A DNA stretch of 18,475 nt, taken from positions 1-18,475 of the forward strand of contig MNZP01000104.1 in the NCBI GenBank assembly GCA_001873675.1. The letters run 5' to 3'. Shown here piece after piece: positions 12,872 through 18,475 of the stretch. The translations under genes and the position numbers were made by a program. The notes beneath the pieces are model-generated. The model saw only the letters and a program-made list of their open reading frames with translations, ran no database searches and was not told the DNA's origin. The stretch comes from Syntrophaceae bacterium CG2_30_49_12 (GTDB lineage Bacteria > Desulfobacterota > Syntrophia > Syntrophales > CG2-30-49-12). Positions within the stretch are counted from its first letter, which is position 1. Each line of letters begins with the position of its first letter.

Positions 12872-14062
12872 ATGAAACGAACAGGAAAGTTACTCAGAGC
12901 CAACCAACCCACAGGAAGCGGCCGTGTGGTTGAGTATCGCCTGGGCCGGCGGCGCCGCCTATTTCAAATAACAACATTCTGCCCCAATATCATAGGACCA
13001 GGGCCCACCAACCAGTACCTTATCGAGGATGAGGCGCTGATCCTCGTTGATACCGGGATACCTACAGATGTGGTGAAGAACTTTTTTTACTTCTGGCAGA
13101 ACCAGCCCGTACCGGCCCATATCGAGGCCATGTCTGACGATTACAGTGAGCAGGAACTCCTCAGCGCCATCAATCTCACGGGACATGACGTGAGGGATAT
13201 TGACTTCATTGTGCTCACCCATGGGCACTTTGACCATTATCTTCTCGGCAGAAAGCTTGTCAAAATGTCCGGGGCAAAGGTAGCCGCCCACGTATTAGAT
13301 TCGGGGCTGATAACAAATAAGTGGAGCCTGATGAAGGTATGGATGGAAAGAAGGCCGCTGTACAGGGCAATGGGCATGCCGCTGCCGGAAAACCATATAA
13401 ATTCACAGAACAGGCCAAGGACGGAAGATATTGATCTTTCACTGTGCGTTGACCACGCCATCACCAGCGAGGGCCCTCTGAGAATCGGCGACTTCAGGAG
13501 CGATACGATATCGGTTTGTCATTCAGCGGGTCACTCTCCCGGGGGCATTTCTCTCCTTGTAAAAAAAGAAGAGGGGACGGATATGCTGATGCTGTGCGGG
13601 GACACCTTGCTTTATCCCATTACGCCGCATCCGGACGATCTCGTTGCCTATCTGCGCGCCTTGAAAAAGATAAAAAGTCTCGAAAACATCACCCTGGTTC
13701 TGCCCGCCCACGGTGAGGTGATTGAAAAACTCCAGGAGCGCCTTGCCTTCCTGGAGATGCACCACAAACTACGGCTGCAGCTTACCTACGAAGTATGTAA
13801 AGAGCCGCGAAGCATCTGGCAAATCGCCACCATGCCCAACTATTTTGACGTCCCCGTTGATCCTGCAAAATTTAATCCCCTCGCAGGCCATGAGGCGCTG
13901 ATCCACGTGGAGCTGCTCCAGTTGGCGGGTGGATTGCATACCTCGCATGTGGATGGCAAGGTGCACTATTTCCAGAACTCGGGTGAGGCATTTGCAGATG
14001 TTGAGAGCCGGATCCAGCATATCATAGATGACGAAAACACTACCATACTGCTGAGACGGTGA
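12872..14062 (+). CDS. Metallo-beta-lactamase-fold hydrolase
   Basis: A 396-residue protein with the dinuclear metal site of the superfamily: H117, H119, D121 and H122 in THGHFDH, H221 in SAGHSPGG, D244 in CGDTLL and H280 in LPAHGE. The first strand pair NQYLIEDEALILVDTG is typical. After H280 come a helical region and a winged-helix-like tail (about 285-396), as in LACTB2-like members. A 30-residue basic N-terminal extension precedes the core, and the segment at 150-190 is an insertion. It follows the radical SAM gene by 30 bases and may be cotranscribed. No clear Shine-Dalgarno precedes the ATG, so the start could be a little downstream. The substrate is unknown. Confidence 0.85.
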   Translation: MKRTGKLLRANQPTGSGRVVEYRLGRRRRLFQITTFCPNIIGPGPTNQYLIEDEALILVDTGIPTDVVKNFFYFWQNQPVPAHIEAMSDDYSEQELLSAINLTGHDVRDIDFIVLTHGHFDHYLLGRKLVKMSGAKVAAHVLDSGLITNKWSLMKVWMERRPLYRAMGMPLPENHINSQNRPRTEDIDLSLCVDHAITSEGPLRIGDFRSDTISVCHSAGHSPGGISLLVKKEEGTDMLMLCGDTLLYPITPHPDDLVAYLRALKKIKSLENITLVLPAHGEVIEKLQERLAFLEMHHKLRLQLTYEVCKEPRSIWQIATMPNYFDVPVDPAKFNPLAGHEALIHVELLQLAGGLHTSHVDGKVHYFQNSGEAFADVESRIQHIIDDENTTILLRR

Positions 14063-14106
14063 TCTGCCTGTGATTCTTAACAGTTTCAAGAAAGGAATAA
14101 CCTCCT

Positions 14107-15510
14107 GTGCGTAAAACCAAGATCGTTTGCACGATTGGTCCGGCCAGTGGAACACCGGACATTATCGAAGCGATGATAAAAGACGGGATGAATGTGGCCA
14201 GATTGAATTTTTCCCACGGGACCCATGATGATCATAAAGAAAAGATACAAATGATCCGGGATATATCGGCAAAATTAGGCAGACCGGTAGCCATTCTTCA
14301 GGACCTGGCGGGACCGAAAATTCGGATAGGCTCCATCCCTGATCCCGGTGTGCTTCTTGAACCGGGACAGGATTTTATCCTCACCAGCCATAACGTGGAA
14401 GGCAGCCGGGAGATGGTTTCCCTCTCCTATCCTGATCTCCCCGAGGAAGTCAAGGCAGGAGACAGGCTTCTCCTCTCAGACGGTCTGATTGAACTGATAG
14501 TGGTCAGGGCCAGCGCCGGCGATATCTACTGTAAAGTCATCACCGGTGGCCTACTCACCTCCCACAAGGGGATAAACCTCCCGACGGGGACAACACATGC
14601 TCCCTTTCTGACAGACAAGGATCGGCAGGACCTTTTTTTCGGGTTAGAGCAAGACGTTGATTATATCGCATTATCATTTGTGAAGACAGGGGATGATATC
14701 AGGATGGTAAAAAACATCATCCGGGAAAAGGGGGCTGCCACTCCTGTTATTGCCAAGATCGAAAAACACGAGGCCCTTCTCCATCTGGAAGATATCGTTG
14801 CTGTCTCCGACGGTATTATGGTGGCGCGGGGCGACCTGGGTGTAGAGATCCCCCTCGAAGAGGTGCCTCTCATCCAGAAAAAACTGATTCGAACGGCAAA
14901 TGCCTATGGCAAACCGGTGATCACGGCGACCCAGATGCTCCGCTCTATGGTCAATACCCCCCGTCCGACCCGGGCGGAAGCAGCGGATGTGGTCAATGCC
15001 GTCCTTGACGGAACCGATGCGGTGATGCTTTCCGAAGAAACGGCGACAGGAAGCTACCCCCTGGAAGCGGTCAGGGTTATGGATCGCCTCGCCACTATCG
15101 CGGAGACCGGATTCCCTTATGAATTGTTTCTCCGTTCAACCCCGAGAAAAGACATTCCCGAATCCGTCGCCCACGCTTCCTGCGTTCTGGCCGATCATCT
15201 CGACGTCCGGGCAATCGTGGCCCACACCCAGACGGGCCTGACTGCAAGGCATATCTCCCGCTTCAGACCGAGGCAACCGATCATCGCCCTGTCACCCCGC
15301 GCCAAAACTGTACAGAGACTGACGCTCTTCTGGGGCTGTCTGCCACGCCTGATCAAAGACCCCTATGATACGGATGATATGATTGAAAAGGCGGCTCAGT
15401 CGGCGCTGGAGACGGGTGAGGTGTCCGCCGGAGATACCATCGTCGTCACCATGGGTCACCCCCTCAGTGTAACCGGCACCACCAATATGATCCGTGTCAA
15501 GAAACTATAA
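14107..15510 (+). CDS. pyk: Pyruvate kinase
   Basis: A 467-residue enzyme that converts phosphoenolpyruvate and ADP to pyruvate and ATP, the last step of glycolysis. Signature stretches are all present: TKIVCTIGPAS at the start, NVARLNFSHG, ILQDLAGPKIRIG, the catalytic-lysine region VIAKIEKHEAL, MVARGDLGVEIP, TATQMLRSM and DAVMLSEETATGSYP. The C-terminal domain (about 350-467) is complete and of usual length. Translation starts at GTG, with AAAGGAA (14091-14097) nine bases upstream. The frame has no nearby in-frame ATG that would keep the conserved N-terminus. Confidence 0.97.
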   Translation: MRKTKIVCTIGPASGTPDIIEAMIKDGMNVARLNFSHGTHDDHKEKIQMIRDISAKLGRPVAILQDLAGPKIRIGSIPDPGVLLEPGQDFILTSHNVEGSREMVSLSYPDLPEEVKAGDRLLLSDGLIELIVVRASAGDIYCKVITGGLLTSHKGINLPTGTTHAPFLTDKDRQDLFFGLEQDVDYIALSFVKTGDDIRMVKNIIREKGAATPVIAKIEKHEALLHLEDIVAVSDGIMVARGDLGVEIPLEEVPLIQKKLIRTANAYGKPVITATQMLRSMVNTPRPTRAEAADVVNAVLDGTDAVMLSEETATGSYPLEAVRVMDRLATIAETGFPYELFLRSTPRKDIPESVAHASCVLADHLDVRAIVAHTQTGLTARHISRFRPRQPIIALSPRAKTVQRLTLFWGCLPRLIKDPYDTDDMIEKAAQSALETGEVSAGDTIVVTMGHPLSVTGTTNMIRVKKL

Positions 15511-15544
15511 GTGGGATAGTGGGATAGGGGTCAGGTCTTGCAAT
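15511..15544. repeat. Short tandem repeat and half-site of an intergenic repeat
   Basis: GTGGGATA occurs twice in tandem (15511-15526), followed by GGGGTCAGGTCTTGCAAT (15527-15544). The second string is, from memory, one arm of a common deltaproteobacterial intergenic inverted repeat; the matching opposite arm is not found in the window. It fills the 47-base gap between the convergent pyk and FadL-type genes. No proper terminator hairpin is visible there. Confidence 0.4.
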
Positions 15545-15557
15545 CACTACCTATCTC

Positions 15558-16784
15558 CTAAAAACGGTATGATATTTCGAATCCCGGTACCGGAACATTC
15601 CCCGACACTTCTCCTTTGGGGTAGCCTAACACCTGATTGGGGTAGCCTATCAGACTATCCGTATTCTCTCTATCAATAACAGCCGTATAAACACAAAAGA
15701 GATCGGCTTTCCAGTCGCCAGACTCGAAGCCTATGCCACCGAAGAACATGTGGAAATTCACATCGGCAAGGAGAGGGGAGAGATATTTCGAATCAACGGA
15801 GTGTTCATCGTACTCATAACCGGTGCGCAAGACAATCTTATTATTATACCTATACTCCAGGCCGGCGGAATATCTCATCGTATCCCTCGAATCCTTAACC
15901 AAAGGATGATTCAATATTGGAAGACCTCTGTACCGGAATTCTGAATTATCGAGATATGTCCAATCCGCCCACTTGACGGTGACACTGAAGGTAAGCCTTG
16001 GATTAGGCTTATAGGCTAATCCAAGGCTTACCATCTGGGGCCAGTAGGGGTCGAGATCGAGGTCACCGTCTATCCCTGCGAATTTGGCATCTCCCTCTAA
16101 GGAGGTTTTCATGGGGCTTCGCCAGTTGAGACCAACTGTTAATGAGGGAGTGAGTTCGTAAAGAAGCCCGATAGTGCAGCCATAGCCAAAGCCGTCGGCT
16201 TCTGTTTCCAGGTACCCCAGATAACTGCCAGTTTCTTTATCCCGTACCGGCTGGTTCATCTCGGCTGCTCCATAGCCGATGTTCAGTTCAAACCCCACGG
16301 AGAGACGGGGGTTTATCCGGTAAGCGATGGTAGGTGCCAAATACAACACCCCTGCCGAGGATTCAATATCCTCACGGACACCGTGGGCAGGATCCTTATA
16401 GAAATTAAACCCCACCCCTAATGTGCTGTAGAGTCCGATGCCGAGCACCACGGGTTTGGCTCTATCGGTAGTATAGCCGAAAAACGGTATCGGCGCCGTC
16501 ACATGATTTCTTTGATTATATCCCTCGCTGTTCCGGTAATTCATGCGAACAAAAACAAACTCAACTCCGCCTGCTATATTTTCGCCTTCGATCCTCGCAA
16601 GTCCTGCGGGATTGTAGTAGAAAGCGGCGATCGGATCGTCCGGGTTTGCCACCACGCTTGCCATGCCCATCCCCCTTGCCCCTACTCCCCCAGGCTCTGT
16701 AATGTTAGCGTAACCATTGTTTGCAAGAAGCAGAAGTAGAGTCCCAAGTTGACCAAGAACTACAAAAAATTTAAATACCTTCAT
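15558..16784 (-). CDS. FadL/OmpP1-family outer-membrane porin
   Basis: A 408-residue outer-membrane beta-barrel of the long-chain fatty acid transporter family. A signal peptide (hydrophobic residues 4-24) precedes a mature start rich in Gly (EPGGVGARGMGMAS). The family mark YYNPAGLARIEG is present, and the protein ends in an aromatic beta-signal, FEISYRF. Members import hydrophobic molecules such as fatty acids or aromatic hydrocarbons. I start at 16784, not 16793, because the strong AAGGAGG (16794-16800) abuts the first ATG but lies 9 bases before the second. It overlaps the end of the BrkB-fusion gene by 14 bases. Its coding sequence holds a perfect 17-bp inverted repeat at 15990-16032. 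Confidence 0.9.
   Translation of the reverse strand: MKVFKFFVVLGQLGTLLLLLANNGYANITEPGGVGARGMGMASVVANPDDPIAAFYYNPAGLARIEGENIAGGVEFVFVRMNYRNSEGYNQRNHVTAPIPFFGYTTDRAKPVVLGIGLYSTLGVGFNFYKDPAHGVREDIESSAGVLYLAPTIAYRINPRLSVGFELNIGYGAAEMNQPVRDKETGSYLGYLETEADGFGYGCTIGLLYELTPSLTVGLNWRSPMKTSLEGDAKFAGIDGDLDLDPYWPQMVSLGLAYKPNPRLTFSVTVKWADWTYLDNSEFRYRGLPILNHPLVKDSRDTMRYSAGLEYRYNNKIVLRTGYEYDEHSVDSKYLSPLLADVNFHMFFGGIGFESGDWKADLFCVYTAVIDRENTDSLIGYPNQVLGYPKGEVSGNVPVPGFEISYRF
15990..16032. repeat. Perfect 17-bp inverted repeat inside the FadL-type gene
   Basis: 15990-16006 and 16016-16032 are exact inverted complements, with a nine-base spacer (16007-16015). The messenger could form a 17-bp hairpin. The region encodes VSLGLAYKPNPRLTF, which is normal-looking barrel strand and turn sequence, so the palindrome is kept within sense codons. 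Confidence 0.9.
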
Positions 16785-18348
16785 CTTTTGCATCCTCCTT
16801 TCCTGTTATCTTCCCCCCTTCATGACGGGTATCGGGAGGGATCTCTTTACCTAACAAACTCCAGATTTCTTCTCTGATAAATCCGGTTACACGGCCGTTT
16901 TCGATGATTAAGATACCTTGATCACTAAGCCCATTTAATACATCTCGAATCTCGCCAGGTTCTTTTCCTGTAAATCCGGCCAGTTCATCAAATGGGTTTT
17001 GGTCGGCCTTCAGGGGCCAATTTTTTATAAAATAAAGGATCACCACCAGCTTCATCCACAATCGGGTAATCTCCTCCAGGGCTATATTGGTCTTTTTGAT
17101 CCTGTTTGAAAATTCCTTAAGCATATAAAGGGATACCTCCTCGCTTTCCCTGAGGATATAACTAAAGGTCTCCCCATCAATGACGGCCACATGGCTGTCC
17201 TCTACCGCCCGGGCAGATGCGGTACGGGGAGCATCAATCAGCGCTGCCATCTCGCCAAAATATTCGCCGGGTCCCATTTCAGCCAGTAATTTTCTCACCT
17301 CTCCCGCCTCCTTTTCCATACGCACCCTACCCCTCAGAATATAATACATTTCCCGACCGGTATCCCCTTCCCTGAAGACATGGGCGCCTTTGGGATACAC
17401 CTGACCGAATTTCAGGAAAAGCCGCTCATCCATTTTTGTGAGGTTCTTCTCTGACCCTAAGAGAGCCTTTTCAAGAAGAATAAAATCTCTCCTCTGGTAA
17501 GAAGAGATAAGTTCCGCACAGAAGAGGAAAATCACAGCTACGTAGAAAACCCAGATCACGAGGACGACCACTGTCTCCAGAGAACCGAAGATCACGTGAT
17601 AGCGGGTATAATTAGAGATATACCAGGTGAAGAAATGCTTGGCGATCTCCATCAATGCAGAAAAAATGATACCTCCTAAAAGTGCACCGCCGAGGGTGAC
17701 TCTTCCTCTGGGGACGACCTTATAGACAATGGTAAAAAATACCACCATGAGCAGGTAGGGAAGGATATAACGAAATAAAGTGCCATGAAGGAGGGAAAGA
17801 TACCCGTTATAGCCGCCCTCTAACATAATGGGTTGTTTGGCAAGAATAGCGGCGAGATACGTAATCCCGACACTAACTACAGCAATGGCCCATCCTATCG
17901 GAATCATGGCAATCGCAAGGAGCTTGGATACAAAATAATTCCGGGCCGCTCTTGCCCGGAATGTGATATTCAAAGCCATCTCTATGGCGCCGAAGATCAT
18001 GGCGGAAAACCAGACAAGGCTTAAGATTCCAACCCAACTCAGGAGTTGCTTTTTCTGTTCTATCTGTCCTAACTGGGTCAGCAATGCCTCCGAAAAATAG
18101 GGATGAAATTCACGGATTACCTGAACAAATTCATTTTGCATATTGGGGTAGGAGCCAAAGATATGACCTCCTACCACGATGGTTAATATGAAGAGGGGAA
18201 TAAGGGAGAGGATGGCGTAGAGGGCAATAGCGGCGGCCTGGTTCATATCACCATTTTTCCGGTAATTTTTAACCGCATTCCGCAAGATATCCCACACAGT
18301 GGCGAGGCTGAATGCAAACCGATATGGATTCTGATTAATGTTTTTCAC
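16771..18348 (-). CDS. BrkB/YihY membrane protein fused to a cyclic-nucleotide-binding domain
   Basis: A 525-residue protein. Residues about 35-285 are a YihY/BrkB-family membrane domain with six helices (marks: AAAIALYAILSLIPLF at 38-53, PRGRVTLGGALLGG at 213-226). Residues 305-425 form a cNMP-binding domain with an intact phosphate-binding cassette (FGEMAALIDAPRTASARA, 364-381; R375 conserved). Residues 428-502 look like a Crp-type winged helix, possibly not DNA-binding, and the tail is charged. The family was once called RNase BN, wrongly. Its role is unknown. The fusion suggests control of the membrane domain by cAMP, cGMP or another nucleotide. The start is a GTG with no clear Shine-Dalgarno; a TTGCTG-N17-TATACT promoter (18364-18392) ends close to it, and Met35 is an alternative start but would remove conserved sequence. 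Confidence 0.85.
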   Translation of the reverse strand: MKNINQNPYRFAFSLATVWDILRNAVKNYRKNGDMNQAAAIALYAILSLIPLFILTIVVGGHIFGSYPNMQNEFVQVIREFHPYFSEALLTQLGQIEQKKQLLSWVGILSLVWFSAMIFGAIEMALNITFRARAARNYFVSKLLAIAMIPIGWAIAVVSVGITYLAAILAKQPIMLEGGYNGYLSLLHGTLFRYILPYLLMVVFFTIVYKVVPRGRVTLGGALLGGIIFSALMEIAKHFFTWYISNYTRYHVIFGSLETVVVLVIWVFYVAVIFLFCAELISSYQRRDFILLEKALLGSEKNLTKMDERLFLKFGQVYPKGAHVFREGDTGREMYYILRGRVRMEKEAGEVRKLLAEMGPGEYFGEMAALIDAPRTASARAVEDSHVAVIDGETFSYILRESEEVSLYMLKEFSNRIKKTNIALEEITRLWMKLVVILYFIKNWPLKADQNPFDELAGFTGKEPGEIRDVLNGLSDQGILIIENGRVTGFIREEIWSLLGKEIPPDTRHEGGKITGKEDAKDEGI

Positions 18349-18363
18349 GGTTATTTCGGCATA

Positions 18364-18392
18364 AGTATAGGGAGGCGGTATATGTACAGCAA
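18364..18392 (-). promoter_or_regulatory. Possible promoter for the BrkB-fusion/FadL operon
   Basis: On the minus strand TTGCTG (18387-18392) and TATACT (18364-18369) are separated by 17 bases. The start of transcription would fall near 18357, leaving a leader of about nine bases before the GTG, so the message may be nearly leaderless. The -35 match is weak. The remaining sequence to 18475 shows no gene. Confidence 0.3.
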
Positions 18393-18475
18393 TTCTCGGT
18401 GAAGTAGATGAAAGGAAGAAAAATCGCTTATGAATGGGTTTTTCGTTACGGAATTATTTTTCGATAGAGAAAAGA

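Overview
The window looks like a chromosomal segment of a Gram-negative anaerobe, most likely a deltaproteobacterium (Desulfobacterota, Syntrophales-like). The evidence is an outer-membrane FadL-type porin, OmpA/Pal-type lipoproteins, a sigma-54 promoter with enhancer sites, a NIL-domain ferredoxin, larB/larE, a HisF/HisH pair that reads like deltaproteobacterial versions, and intergenic repeats of kinds common in that group. The assignment rests on protein resemblance only; no rRNA or tRNA is present.

Layout. At 1-606 (minus) an HD-domain phosphohydrolase, cut by the window edge, follows a small coiled-coil protein; both read from a good sigma-70 promoter. A NIL-domain 2x[4Fe-4S] ferredoxin (701-1111, plus) has its own near-consensus promoter. 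From 1149 to 1446 lies a short inverted-repeat element joined to the orphan Fis-type DNA-binding end of a sigma-54 activator. Next comes a complete-looking sigma-54 control region (two 16-bp palindromes exactly 84 bp apart, two IHF consensus matches, a -24/-12 promoter) driving a small exported protein (1710) and probably a second one (2262), which ends at a strong terminator.

Region 2708-5882 (plus) is envelope-related. It holds a signal-less OmpA/Pal domain protein, a PA2779-like small membrane protein, a two-helix membrane protein of unknown function, the frameshifted remnant of a PA2778-type C39 cysteine peptidase, and a lipoprotein that fuses a von Willebrand A domain to an OmpA peptidoglycan-binding domain. 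A non-coding stretch (5883-6232) carries a terminator-like hairpin and a 171-bp repeat with terminal inverted repeats enclosing two perfect hairpins.

Region 6233-8600 (minus) is an operon: radical SAM protein (YhcC/TIGR01212-like), hisH, hisF. From a divergent intergenic region, 8680-11261 (plus) encodes a VKOR-thioredoxin disulfide-forming protein, then larE and larB for the nickel-pincer cofactor (no larC here). Next are a B12-binding-type radical SAM protein of the HpnP/DUF4070 type, a metallo-beta-lactamase-fold hydrolase and pyruvate kinase (11366-15510). The end (15558-18348, minus) is a two-gene overlapping operon: a BrkB/YihY membrane protein fused to a cyclic-nucleotide-binding domain and a possible winged helix, then a FadL-type porin whose coding sequence contains a perfect 17-bp inverted repeat.

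Most genes are recognisable. The points most worth following are the sigma-54 enhancer module with its orphaned activator fragment, the BrkB-cNMP fusion, the decayed PA2778/PA2779 locus with its uncharacterised membrane protein, and the structured repeats.
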